A stretch of DNA of 41,320 nt from Schlegelella_A sp038234975 (GCA_038234975.1 JBBSUK010000011.1:1-41320), one strand, 5' to 3'. Shown: positions 1-9,045, counted from the stretch's first letter. Program-made: numbers and translations. The notes: generated by a model not told the origin, from the letters alone.

Positions 1-231
1 CGAGACGATGTCGCGGCCGAGGCTGTCGGTGCCGAGCCAGTGCGCGGCCGAAGGCGGCTGCAGCTTGTTCGGGATGTCGAGCTCGGCGGCCGGGTACGGT
101 GTCCAGACGAAGGACAGCAGCGCCAGCAGCACGAGCGCGCCGACGAGCACGGCGCCGATCAAGAAGTTGGCGCGGCGAAAGCGCAGGCGCGAAGGCGACG
201 CGGCCGAACGCGCGCTCGTGTTCGCGCTCAT
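1..231 (-). CDS. ABC transporter permease, DppC-like (N-terminal part, cut by window edge)
   Basis: Inner-membrane permease subunit of a dipeptide/oligopeptide/nickel-type ABC importer; it would pair with the DppB-like subunit upstream. Only the first 77 codons are in the window. A short basic, Ser/Ala-rich N-terminus (MSANTSARSAASPSR) precedes one hydrophobic segment at about residues 21-42. The fragment then ends in a periplasmic stretch with the pattern HWLGTDSLGRDIVS, which is highly typical of the DppC/OppC family just before the permease core. The start is fixed by the ATGA overlap: ATG at 231-229 overlaps the TGA of dppB (230-228), so translation of the two is probably coupled. The substrate cannot be told, because the binding protein and ATPases lie outside the window. 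Confidence 0.9.
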   Translation of the reverse strand, partial: MSANTSARSAASPSRLRFRRANFLIGAVLVGALVLLALLSFVWTPYPAAELDIPNKLQPPSAAHWLGTDSLGRDIVS

Positions 232-1190
232 GCGCGCCTCGTCCGCAGCCGCGGGTCGATCACGACGTAGAGCACGTCGACCGCGAAGTTGATGACGACG
301 ACGGCCGCCGCCAGCAGCATGACGACGTTGCGCACGACGACGAGGTCGCGGTTGGCGATCGCCTGGAACACGAGGCGGCCGAGCCCGGGCAGCGAGAACA
401 CGTTCTCGATGACGACGGTTCCGGTCAGCAGGTTGGCGAACTGCAGGCCCATCACCGTCAGCACCGGCACCATCGCGTTGCGCAGCACGTGGCCCCACAG
501 CACGCGCCGCGGCGACGCGCCCTTGGCACGCGCGGTGCGGACGAAGTCCTCGCGCATCACGTCGATCACCGCCGAGCGGACGATGCGGGCGAGGATGGCC
601 GCCTGCACGACGGCGAGCGCGACCGCCGGCAGCACCAGGGCGCGAAAGCCCGCGACGAGTCCACCGCCGTCGTCGGCGCGCCAGCCGGGGAAGCCGCCCG
701 CCGAGAACCAGCGCAGCTTCACCGAGAAGGCGAGGATGAGCAGGATCGCGAACCAGAAATTCGGCACGGCGATGCCGAGCTGGCTCGCCGCCATCACCGA
801 CACGTCGCCGGCGCGGCCGTGGCGCGCGGCGGCGAACAGGCCCAGGCCGAAGGCGAAGAACGTCGTCAGCGCCATCGCCATCAGCGCCAGCGGCACGGTG
901 ACGGCGAGCCGCTCGGCGACGAGCCCGGCGATCGGCGTGTCGTAGGCGATGCTGTCGCCGAGCTCGCCGGTGGCCAGGCCGCGGATCCAGTCGGCGTAGC
1001 GCACGACGGCCGGCCGGTCGCGGCCGAGCCTGGCGGAGAGCGCGGCGAGCGACTCGGGCGTCGCGCTGTCGCCGAGCATCACCTCGGCGGCGCTGCCGGG
1101 CAGCACGTCGAGGACGGCGAAGACGACGATCGACGCGACCAGCAACGTGGCGAGCAGGCTGGCGAGGCGCCTGAGGAGGAACGAGCGGAT
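228..1190 (-). CDS. ABC transporter permease, DppB-like
   Basis: First permease subunit of a peptide/nickel-type ABC importer (BPD_transp_1 family). About six membrane segments are visible. The EAA-type cytoplasmic loop that contacts the ATPase is present (VRTARAKGASPRRVLWGHVL), as is the family end pattern NVVMLLAAAVVVINFAVD. The start is a problem. The first conventional start codon is TTG at 1145, but it would cut the first membrane helix. Homology-like sequence (IRSFLLRRLASLLATL) continues upstream to an ATC codon at 1190-1188, about ten bases after an AGGGA-like ribosome site, and no ATG or GTG is in frame. I therefore extend the gene to 1190: either a rare ATC start or a small sequence error there. 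Length with extension is 320 residues, normal for DppB. Diverges from the aldehyde dehydrogenase gene. Confidence 0.88.
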   Translation of the reverse strand: MRSFLLRRLASLLATLLVASIVVFAVLDVLPGSAAEVMLGDSATPESLAALSARLGRDRPAVVRYADWIRGLATGELGDSIAYDTPIAGLVAERLAVTVPLALMAMALTTFFAFGLGLFAAARHGRAGDVSVMAASQLGIAVPNFWFAILLILAFSVKLRWFSAGGFPGWRADDGGGLVAGFRALVLPAVALAVVQAAILARIVRSAVIDVMREDFVRTARAKGASPRRVLWGHVLRNAMVPVLTVMGLQFANLLTGTVVIENVFSLPGLGRLVFQAIANRDLVVVRNVVMLLAAAVVVINFAVDVLYVVIDPRLRTRRA

Positions 1191-1283
1191 GGCGGACTTC
1201 CCTTTCGCGAGCGAGGATGATCGCGCATGCCGGCCCCGCGCCGATTCCGCCGCCCGTTCACCGCTGTCGAAAACGTCGATGCC

Positions 1284-2774
<1,491 letters not shown>

Positions 2775-2849
2775 GGGCGCAAGAGCCGTGCAGTGGCTGC
2801 CGACCCGGACGGCGCGCGCGAGCGCCCCGACGAACGGCGGCGGCCGCGT

Positions 2850-3284
2850 TCAAGGTTGCACGAGATGGCGCGCGCGCTCGGCAGGGTCGGCAAGGAGCTG
2901 TGCGATCCCGGTGTCGAACGTCACCAGCGCGATGTCGTGGCGGATCGCGAGCGTCAGCAGATACGCGTCGGTGATCTGACGATGCCCGAGCAACCGGCCG
3001 GTGCAGCACCGGGCCACTTCGTCGAAGCCGAAATTCATCGGCAGGAAGCGATGCGCCGCGTGGGCGGTGTTGCGCGCGAGCAGTTCCGCGGCGTCGTCGA
3101 TGCTGACCGGGTGGCCTGAGAACGTCGGCTGCGAAACGACCCGGACGAAGGCCGCCTGCGTGAACGGCGTGGTCGCCCAGCCCCGGTCGGCCTGGCGCCG
3201 AAACCACCGCAGGCTGCGCTCGTGATGCTCGTGCGTCGGCCATGCCAGCGCGATCAGCACGTTGGCGTCGAGCAGGAAGCTCAC
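2850..3284 (-). CDS. PIN-domain ribonuclease toxin, VapC-like
   Basis: Probable toxin of a type II toxin-antitoxin pair: a PIN-domain, Mg2+-dependent endoribonuclease. The 144-residue length fits the VapC family. Visible acidic residues are Asp6 (LLDANVLIAL), Asp106 (ITDAYLLTLA) and Asp124 (VTFDTGIA). At the position where many VapCs carry a second-site Glu, this protein has Gln43 in TTPFTQAAFVRVV. The same FVRV context occurs in mycobacterial-type VapCs, so Gln may be tolerated, but activity is not assured. Translation starts at GTG 3284-3282, overlapping the antitoxin stop (TGA 3283-3281) in a GTGA junction, the usual antitoxin-first coupled arrangement. The RNA target is unknown. Confidence 0.85.
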   Translation of the reverse strand: MSFLLDANVLIALAWPTHEHHERSLRWFRRQADRGWATTPFTQAAFVRVVSQPTFSGHPVSIDDAAELLARNTAHAAHRFLPMNFGFDEVARCCTGRLLGHRQITDAYLLTLAIRHDIALVTFDTGIAQLLADPAERARHLVQP

Positions 3285-3508
3285 GGGAAGTCGGACAGGC
3301 CGTCCCGCACGTCCCCGGCGGTCACGCGCCGCGTCCCGGCGGGCAGGTCGGCCATCCAGACGCCACCCTTCTCCTTCAGCGGCAGCGGGCCGGCGCTGCC
3401 GCGACGGACCAGCTCCGACACCGCCTGCCCCAGGCGCAGCTCCCGCGATCGGGCGTAAGCCCGGGCGACGGCATACGCATCATCTTCCAGGTTGATGGTG
3501 GTTCTCAT
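3281..3508 (-). CDS. Ribbon-helix-helix antitoxin, VapB-like
   Basis: Probable cognate antitoxin and autorepressor for the PIN toxin that follows. The 75-residue protein begins MRTTINLEDDAYAVARAYA, a typical MetJ/Arc ribbon-helix-helix: a short beta strand (RTTINL) followed by two helices to about residue 37, with RLGQAVSELVRRG forming the second helix. The C-terminal part (about residues 38-75, PLPLKEKGGVWMADLP) should be the flexible tail that wraps the toxin. I chose ATG 3508 over an upstream in-frame start at 3574 because the fold begins exactly there and the intervening bases contain the repeated ATGCAT element. Stop and toxin start overlap by four bases. Confidence 0.85.
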   Translation of the reverse strand: MRTTINLEDDAYAVARAYARSRELRLGQAVSELVRRGSAGPLPLKEKGGVWMADLPAGTRRVTAGDVRDGLSDFP

Positions 3509-3511
3509 CGG

Positions 3512-3539
3512 TGATGCATTTTCGGAAAGTTGATGCATT
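3512..3539. promoter_or_regulatory. Paired TGATGCATT repeat, candidate VapBC operator
   Basis: TGATGCATT occurs at 3512-3520 and again at 3531-3539, 19 bases apart, immediately before the antitoxin start codon. Each copy contains the palindrome ATGCAT. On the minus strand the distal copy overlaps a TAGAAT -10-like hexamer (3542-3537), and the proximal copy lies where the ribosome site would be. Ribbon-helix-helix antitoxins bind paired short repeats of this kind, so an autoregulatory operator is the natural reading; this is inference. The stretch is clearly AT-richer than its surroundings. Confidence 0.5.
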
Positions 3540-3546
3540 CTACGGA

Positions 3547-3552
3547 TATGAT
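3547..3552 (+). promoter_or_regulatory. Candidate -10 element for the SDR gene
   Basis: TATGAT in a locally AT-rich patch 34 bases before the dehydrogenase ATG. No convincing -35 lies at normal spacing (TTGATG at 3530-3535 is only 11 bases away) and no clear ribosome site precedes the ATG. The region is shared with the divergent antitoxin promoter, so the two units may influence each other. Confidence 0.25.
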
Positions 3553-3585
3553 GATTACGATGGATCGCCAACACATTCTCTTGTC

Positions 3586-4332
3586 ATGAAGCTGCATCGC
3601 AAGGTCGCCATCGTCACCGGTGCCGCGTCCGGCTTCGGTGAGGGCATCGCGAGGAAGTTCGTCGCCGAGGGCGCGCAGGTCGTCGTCGCCGATCGGGACG
3701 AGGCCGGAGCGAAGCGCGTCGCCGCGGCGCTCGGCGAAGCCGCCGTCGCGGTGCGCGCCGACGTCACCGTGGCCGCCGACGTGGCGGCGATGTTCGAGGC
3801 CGCGGAGCGCCGCTTCGGCGGCCCCGACATCCTCGTCAACAACGCCGGCATGGGCCACGTGCCGCAGCCGCTCGAGGCGCTCGACGAAGACGCGTTCGAT
3901 CGCATCCTCGCCGTCAACGTCAAGGCGATCTACCTCGCCGCGAAGGAAGTCGTGCCGCGCTTCAAGGCTCAGAAGTCGGGCGTGATCCTGAACATGGCGA
4001 GCACCGCCGGCGTGAGCCCCAGGCCGCGGCTGTGCTGGTACAACGCGAGCAAGGGCTGGGTCATCACCGCGACGCGCTCGATGGCGGTCGAGCTCGCGCC
4101 GTTCGGCATCCGCGTCGTCGCGCTCAACCCGGTGGCCGGCGAGACACCGATGCTCGCGACCTTCATGGGCGAAGACACGCCGGAGGTGCGCGCGAAGTTC
4201 CTCGCGTCGATCCCGATCGGCCGCTTCTCCACGCCGGCAGACCTCGGCAACGCGGCGTGCTTCCTGTGCAGCGACGAGGCGTCGATGATCACCGGCGTGG
4301 CGATGGAGGTCGACGGCGGGCGCTGCATCTGA
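3586..4332 (+). CDS. Short-chain dehydrogenase/reductase (SDR family)
   Basis: Classical cytosolic SDR oxidoreductase of 248 residues. The nucleotide-binding TGAASGFGEG is at residues 11-20. An Asp-containing ADRDEAG after the second strand favours NAD(H) over NADP(H). NNAG lies near residue 86, and the catalytic Ser-Tyr-Lys set is in NMASTAGV and WYNASKG. The C-terminal SMITGVAMEVDGGRCI is typical of FabG-like and 3-hydroxyacyl or sugar dehydrogenases. I start at ATG 3586 (MKLHRKVAIVTG), since the fold begins at once; the 25 upstream in-frame codons cover the promoter region. Substrate is unknown. It stands alone: divergent from the toxin-antitoxin pair and convergent with the glycolate oxidase run. 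Confidence 0.92.
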   Translation: MKLHRKVAIVTGAASGFGEGIARKFVAEGAQVVVADRDEAGAKRVAAALGEAAVAVRADVTVAADVAAMFEAAERRFGGPDILVNNAGMGHVPQPLEALDEDAFDRILAVNVKAIYLAAKEVVPRFKAQKSGVILNMASTAGVSPRPRLCWYNASKGWVITATRSMAVELAPFGIRVVALNPVAGETPMLATFMGEDTPEVRAKFLASIPIGRFSTPADLGNAACFLCSDEASMITGVAMEVDGGRCI

Positions 4333-4360
4333 CGGCGATGCGCCGTCGTCGCCGGCCGGC

Positions 4361-4528
4361 CTATCGAGGCGGCTTGTCCAGCGCCGCCCACGCACGCGGC
4401 TCCACCCGCGCCAGCAGCCGGAAGCCGCCGTCGCCGGTCGGTCCCGCGATCGCCGCCTCGCCTTCCCTCAGGAACTCGCCGGCCACCGAATCGAGCGGCG
4501 ACCCGTGGCTCACGAGGATCGTGTTCAG
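4361..4528 (-). pseudogene. C-terminal remnant of a histidine phosphatase family protein
   Basis: An open stretch of 55 codons directly after glcF encodes a recognisable phosphoglycerate-mutase-like end: TILVSHGSPLDSV carries the second conserved histidine motif (SHG), then GEAAIAGPTGDGGFRLLARV and EPRAWAAL before a stop at 4363-4361. There is no start codon and no N-terminal half: upstream in this frame lies out-of-frame glcF sequence, so the RHG catalytic motif and core are missing. The junction falls within a few bases of the glcF stop. I infer that a deletion or rearrangement joined glcF to the tail of a former neighbouring phosphatase gene. It is very unlikely to make an active protein. 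Confidence 0.6.
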
Positions 4529-5763
4529 CCCGGCGAGCCGGCGATCGCCTCGTCGACGACCTCGATCCAGTGCCGCACCGGCGTCGCGGTGCCGCTTTGC
4601 AGGTGCTGGATGCAGCCGATGTTGGCCGACACGATCGTCTCCGGCCGGGTGGCCTCGAGATGTCCGAGCTTGCGGTCGCGCAGCGGATAGGCGATCTCGG
4701 GATGCAGCACGGAGTAGGTGCCGGCCGAGCCGCAGCACAGGTGCGACTCGCCGGCGGCGAGGGTCACGTCGAAACCCAGCGTCGCCAGGTGCGCCTCGAC
4801 GCCGCCGCGCAGCTTCTGGCCGTGCTGCAGGGTGCACGGCGGGTGGAAGGCCAACCGCCGGAGCTTCGGCTTCAGCGGCAGGCCGGCGGCGACGATGTCG
4901 GGCAGCAGTTCCGACACGTCGCGCGTCAGGTCGGCGATGCGCTGTGCCTTGTCTGCATAGGTGGCGTCGTTCTTGAGCGCGTGGCCGTATTCCTTCACCG
5001 TCACGCCGCAGCCCGAGGCGTTCATGACGATCGCCTCGATGCCGCCCTGCGACACGTGCGGCCACCAGGCGTCGATGTTGCGGCGCATGTGCTCGTGGCC
5101 GCCGGCCGGATCGCCGAGGTGCAGCTTGATCGCGCCGCAGCAGCCCGCGTCCTCCGCGACGACGGTCTGGATGCCGGCGGAGTCGAGCACGCGCGCGGTG
5201 GCGCTGTTGATGTTGGGCGCCATCGCCGGCTGCACGCAACCCATCAGCAGCAGCACCTTGCGCGGGTGGGTGCGGGTCGGCCAGCGGTGCGCGCCGGCCG
5301 TTGGTTTGGCCGGCACCTTGGCCCTGAGCACCGCCGGCAGGACGCCACGCACCGCCTGGCCGAGGCGCAGCGCGGGGCCGAACAGCGGTGACGTGAGCCC
5401 CTCGCGCAACACGCCGTGCAGCAGCTTCTCGCCGGCGGGCCGCGGCACGCGCTCGTCGACGATGCGCCGACCGATCTCCACGAGGTTGCCGTACTGCACG
5501 CCCGACGGGCAGGTCGTCTCGCAGTTGCGGCAGGTCAGGCACCGGTCGAGGTGGATCTGCGTGGATCGCGTCGGCGTCTCGCCTTCGAGCACCTGCTTGA
5601 TGAGGTAGATGCGGCCGCGCGGCCCGTCGAGCTCGTCGCCGAGCAGCTGGTAGGTCGGGCAGGTGGCGGTGCAGAAGCCGCAGTGCACGCAGCGGCGCAG
5701 GATCGCGTCGGCCTCGCGGCCTTCGGCGGTCGCCGCGAATTCGGGGGTGAGGTTGGTCTGCAT
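4525..5763 (-). CDS. glcF: Glycolate oxidase iron-sulfur subunit GlcF
   Basis: Electron-transfer subunit of the membrane-associated glycolate oxidase (GlcDEF), which oxidises glycolate to glyoxylate and passes electrons to the respiratory chain. 412 residues, full length. Two 4Fe-4S ferredoxin motifs are visible: Cys25/28/31/35 (CVHCGFCTATCP) and Cys75/78/81/85 (CLTCRNCETTCP). Two CCG-type cysteine-rich domains follow (AGCCGAIKLH and HLCCGSAGTYS), as in heterodisulfide-reductase-like subunits. Starts at ATG 5763, nine bases after the glcE stop. The reading frame ends at 4525, where the phosphatase remnant begins in another frame; the normal family end (RHWIEVVDEA) is intact. Confidence 0.96.
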   Translation of the reverse strand: MQTNLTPEFAATAEGREADAILRRCVHCGFCTATCPTYQLLGDELDGPRGRIYLIKQVLEGETPTRSTQIHLDRCLTCRNCETTCPSGVQYGNLVEIGRRIVDERVPRPAGEKLLHGVLREGLTSPLFGPALRLGQAVRGVLPAVLRAKVPAKPTAGAHRWPTRTHPRKVLLLMGCVQPAMAPNINSATARVLDSAGIQTVVAEDAGCCGAIKLHLGDPAGGHEHMRRNIDAWWPHVSQGGIEAIVMNASGCGVTVKEYGHALKNDATYADKAQRIADLTRDVSELLPDIVAAGLPLKPKLRRLAFHPPCTLQHGQKLRGGVEAHLATLGFDVTLAAGESHLCCGSAGTYSVLHPEIAYPLRDRKLGHLEATRPETIVSANIGCIQHLQSGTATPVRHWIEVVDEAIAGSPG

Positions 5764-5772
5764 GCGCGGCGT

Positions 5773-6879
5773 TCAGAGCCCCGGGTAGAGGCGGCCCGGG
5801 TTGAGGATGCCGTTCGGGTCGAAGGTGCGCTTGAGGCGCTCGTGGATCGCGCGCAGCGGCGGCGACAGCGGCGCGAACACGCCGGCCGACTTGCTGCGCG
5901 AACGGAAGAGCGTGGCATGGCCGCCGGTCGCGGTGGTCGCGGTGCGCACCGCGTCGGCGGGCAGCGACGTGACGAGCCAGCGCTGCGCGCCGTGCCACTC
6001 GATCAGCTCGTCGCCCGCCAGACCGAGCGGCGGCGCCGCTTGCGGCAGCGCCAGCCGCCACAGCGTCGCGTCCTGGTGCTCGATGGCTTCCTTCGCGGCG
6101 CTGAAGAAGCCGTCGTCGTGGTCGCGCAGTCCGCGCCAGAACGGCTCCGCCAGCGTCGGCTCGATGCGCTCGCCGCCGAGCGCTGCAACGCCTTCGTCGA
6201 CCGCGGCCGGCGCGCCGCGCAGCCGCACCACGAGGTTGCCGTTCCACCAGGCGCTGGCGTCGAGCGGGTACGGCTTGCCGGCCCAGGCGCAGAGCGCGTC
6301 GAGCGCCTCGCCGGGCTTCAGGTCGAAGCGCAGCGTCGCCTCGGCCGCAGCTTTCGGCATGACCTTCAGCGACGCTTCGATGACGACGCCGAGGATGCCC
6401 ATCGACCCGGCGATCACGCGTGACACGTCGTAGCCGGCCACGTTCTTGATGACGCGCCCGCCGAACTGCAGCAGCTCGCCGGCGCCGCTCACGATCGTCA
6501 CGCCGAGGAGGTGGTCGCGCAGCGACCCGGCGCGTGGCCGCGACGGCCCGGACAGCCCCGTCGCGACCATCCCGCCGACGGTGCACGACGGTCCGAAGTG
6601 CGGCGGCTCGAAGGCGAGGCACTGGCCATGCTTGTCGAGCTGCATCTCGAGCTCGGCGAGCGGCATGGCGGCTGGCGCGGTGACGACGAGCTCGGTCGGC
6701 TCGTGGTCGGCAGCACCGAGGAGGCCGCGCACGTCGAGCGTGTCGCCGGCGGGCTTCTCGCCGTAGAAGTCCTTGCTGCCGCTGCCGCGGATGCGCAGCG
6801 CCCGCTTCGACGCGTTGGCGTCGCGGACACGCGCGACGATGAGGTCGAGGGCTGCGTCGCGCTTGTCGTCGGTCGTCAC
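5773..6879 (-). CDS. glcE: Glycolate oxidase FAD-binding subunit GlcE
   Basis: Second flavoprotein subunit of glycolate oxidase, 368 residues. The FAD_binding_4 (PCMH/VAO-type) core is visible: PAAMPLAELEMQL, the PP-loop region FGPSCTVGGMVATGLSG at about residues 95-112, GVTIVSGAGELLQFGG, and RVIKNVAGYDVSR. The C-terminal DPNGILNPGRLYPGL is the usual oxidase ending. The start is best placed at GTG 6879 (VTTDDKRDAAL), seven bases after the glcD stop; the longer reading from 6954 would run into glcD with atypical sequence. Sits between glcD and glcF in one transcription unit. Confidence 0.94.
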   Translation of the reverse strand: MTTDDKRDAALDLIVARVRDANASKRALRIRGSGSKDFYGEKPAGDTLDVRGLLGAADHEPTELVVTAPAAMPLAELEMQLDKHGQCLAFEPPHFGPSCTVGGMVATGLSGPSRPRAGSLRDHLLGVTIVSGAGELLQFGGRVIKNVAGYDVSRVIAGSMGILGVVIEASLKVMPKAAAEATLRFDLKPGEALDALCAWAGKPYPLDASAWWNGNLVVRLRGAPAAVDEGVAALGGERIEPTLAEPFWRGLRDHDDGFFSAAKEAIEHQDATLWRLALPQAAPPLGLAGDELIEWHGAQRWLVTSLPADAVRTATTATGGHATLFRSRSKSAGVFAPLSPPLRAIHERLKRTFDPNGILNPGRLYPGL

Positions 6880-6886
6880 GTCGCGG

Positions 6887-8395
6887 TCAGAACCTCGGCA
6901 GTTCCGCAAAGGCGAGACGCCCGCCCTTGACGTGCATCTTCCCGCCTTCGGCACAGCGAGTCAGCGTCGGGATCACCTTGCCGGGATTGAGCAGCCCCTG
7001 CGGATCGAAGGCGCGCTTCACGCCCTCGAACGCACGCCGCTCGGCGTCGCTGAACTGCACGCACATCGAGCCCAGTTTCTCGACGCCGACGCCGTGCTCG
7101 CCGGTGACCGTTCCGCCCATCGCGACGCTGAGCTCGAGGATCTCGGCGCCGAAGGCCTCGGCGCGGTGCAGCTCGTCGGGGTCGTTGGCGTCGAACAGGA
7201 TCAGCGGATGCAGGTTGCCGTCGCCGGCGTGGAAGACGTTGACGCAGCGCAGGCGGTGTTTGTCTTCCATCGCCGCGATCGCCAGCAGCATCTGCGCGAG
7301 GCAGCGGCGCGGGATCGTCGAGTCCATGCACATGTAGTCGGGGCTGATGCGGCCGCTGGCGGGAAACGCGTTCTTGCGCCCGCTCCAGAAGCGCAGCCGC
7401 TCGGCCTCGTTCGCGCTGGCGGCGAGCCGCGTCGCGCCCGACGCCGTCAGCACCTCCACCATGCGCGCGATCTCGTGCTCGACCTCGGCCGGCGTGCCGT
7501 CGCTCTCGCACAGCAGGATGGCCGCCGCGTCGAGGTCATAGCCGGCCTTGACGAAGCCCTCGACGGCGCGCGTCATCGGCCCGTCCATCATCTCGAGGCC
7601 GGCGGGGATGAGGCCGGCGCCGATGATCGCGGCCACCGCGTCACCGGCCCTGGCGACGTCGTCGAAGCTGGCGACGATGCAGCGCGCGGTCTCGGGTTTG
7701 GGCAGCAGCCGGACCGTCACCTCGGTGACGACGGCGAGCATGCCCTCGCTGCCGACAACGAGGGCGATCAGGTCGAGCCCCGCCGCGTCGAGCGCCTCGG
7801 AGCCGAACTCGACCGGTTCGCCGTCAGCGGCGTAGCCGCGCACCTTGAGCACGTTGTGCAGCGTCAGGCCGTACTTCAGGCAGTGCACGCCGCCCGAGTT
7901 TTCGGCCACGTTGCCGCCGATCGAGCAGGCGATCTGGCTCGACGGGTCGGGCGCATAGAAAAGGCCGTGCGGCGCCGCCGCCTCGCTGATGGCGAGGTTG
8001 CGGACGCCGCATTGCACGGTCGCGGTTCGCGCCCGCGGGTCGATGGCGACGATGCGGTTGAACTTGGCCAGGCTGAGCGTGACGCCCTCGCGATGCGGCA
8101 GCGCGCCGCCCGACAGGCCCGTGCCGGAGCCGCGCGCGACGACCGGAACGCCGAGCCGGTGACAGCTCGCGAGCACGCCGGCCACCTGCTGCTCGTTCTC
8201 CGGCAGGGCGACGACGAGCGGTCGCTCGCGGTACGCGGTCAGCCCGTCGCACTCGTACGGCGCCGTGTCCTCGCCGTGCCACAAGATGGCGTGCGCCGGC
8301 AGCACGGCGCCGAGCGCGGCGACGACCTCCGACTGCCGGCCCGCCGGCCGCGCAGCCGGCCGGGCCGCCGGGCGTTCAGCGACCGCCATCGCCAC
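6887..8395 (-). CDS. glcD: Glycolate oxidase catalytic subunit GlcD
   Basis: FAD-linked catalytic subunit of glycolate oxidase, 502 residues. The FAD-binding motif VARGSGTGLSGGALP is followed by SIGGNVAENSGG and the C-terminal oxidase domain with HAGDGNLHPL and the histidine motif GEHGVGVEKLG; the end DPQGLLNPGKVIP is characteristic. The N-terminus has a short tandem Ala-Arg-Pro repeat (PAARPAARPAGR) that is not part of the fold. ATG 8395 overlaps the end of phaM by 20 bases; an ATG two codons later is an alternative. The order glcD-glcE-glcF is conserved with E. coli, but the GlcC regulator, glcG and malate synthase are absent here, so regulation must be elsewhere. Confidence 0.95.
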   Translation of the reverse strand: MAMAVAERPAARPAARPAGRQSEVVAALGAVLPAHAILWHGEDTAPYECDGLTAYRERPLVVALPENEQQVAGVLASCHRLGVPVVARGSGTGLSGGALPHREGVTLSLAKFNRIVAIDPRARTATVQCGVRNLAISEAAAPHGLFYAPDPSSQIACSIGGNVAENSGGVHCLKYGLTLHNVLKVRGYAADGEPVEFGSEALDAAGLDLIALVVGSEGMLAVVTEVTVRLLPKPETARCIVASFDDVARAGDAVAAIIGAGLIPAGLEMMDGPMTRAVEGFVKAGYDLDAAAILLCESDGTPAEVEHEIARMVEVLTASGATRLAASANEAERLRFWSGRKNAFPASGRISPDYMCMDSTIPRRCLAQMLLAIAAMEDKHRLRCVNVFHAGDGNLHPLILFDANDPDELHRAEAFGAEILELSVAMGGTVTGEHGVGVEKLGSMCVQFSDAERRAFEGVKRAFDPQGLLNPGKVIPTLTRCAEGGKMHVKGGRLAFAELPRF

Positions 8396-8996
8396 CGGCC
8401 GTCTTCTTGCGCGCGCCGGTGCGTACGCGGGGGCGGTTCTTGGCGGCCGCCTTCGCGACTGTCTTCGCCGCCATCTTCGGCGCGTGCAGCACGCTGCCGG
8501 CCATCACCTTCGCTGCATCGGCGGCGCCGTCCTGCATCGCGCTCGTCGCGAGCTGCGTGAACTGCTGGGTCAGTGCGCCCCACCACTGCATCGGATCGAC
8601 GACGCTGCCCGGCTTGGCGGCGGCTTCGGCAGCCGCCGCCGGCGCTGCGACCTTGCCCGCCGACGCCGCAGCGCCGGTCGCGCCGGTCGCCTTGCCGACG
8701 AACGGCGCCGCCACCTCGCCGAGCTGAACGTTCATCGTCTTCAGCGTCGACAACGTCATCCTCTGCACCTCGAGCGCCTGGATCGTCGCGGCGAGCATGC
8801 GCGCGTTCTGCTCGAGCCAGAACTGCACCGTCTTCAGCTCGTCGATGCGCTTCTCGATCTCGGCCGGGTCGAGCGTCGGCGCGACCCACTGGCCGAAGCC
8901 GCCCATGCCGGGCAGCGCCGTGCCGGCGCTCTTGGCGAGGCCCTGGAGGAAATCGAATCCGGGCACCAGCTTGGCGAATCCACTCGGGTCGGTCAT
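8376..8996 (-). CDS. phaM: PhaM-type polyhydroxyalkanoate granule-associated protein
   Basis: 206-residue protein matching the PhaM family of Burkholderiales. In Ralstonia eutropha, PhaM binds and activates PHA synthase and tethers granules to the nucleoid. What is visible: an N-terminal helical region at about residues 44-90 with LKTVQFWLEQNARMLAATIQ and ALEVQRMTLSTLKTMN, the family signature; an Ala-rich linker at about 105-130; DPMQWWGALTQQFTQLA; and a Lys/Arg/Ala-rich C-terminus (KMAAKTVAKAAAKNRPRVR) suited to DNA binding. It suggests the organism stores PHA; the synthase genes are not in the window. Its end overlaps glcD by 20 bases, so it is co-transcribed with glycolate oxidase, an association probably of position only. 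Confidence 0.82.
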   Translation of the reverse strand: MTDPSGFAKLVPGFDFLQGLAKSAGTALPGMGGFGQWVAPTLDPAEIEKRIDELKTVQFWLEQNARMLAATIQALEVQRMTLSTLKTMNVQLGEVAAPFVGKATGATGAAASAGKVAAPAAAAEAAAKPGSVVDPMQWWGALTQQFTQLATSAMQDGAADAAKVMAGSVLHAPKMAAKTVAKAAAKNRPRVRTGARKKTAGGDGGR

Positions 8997-9045
8997 GGGG
9001 TCTCCTGTTCTTCGTGATCGTGCGGGTGGCCGTCGTCGACCGTTC

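Noticed and set aside
4529..6622. Long minus-strand reading upstream of the phosphatase remnant
   Set aside because: Only the last 55 codons look like protein; the rest is out-of-frame glcF/glcE sequence, so I did not call a fusion protein.
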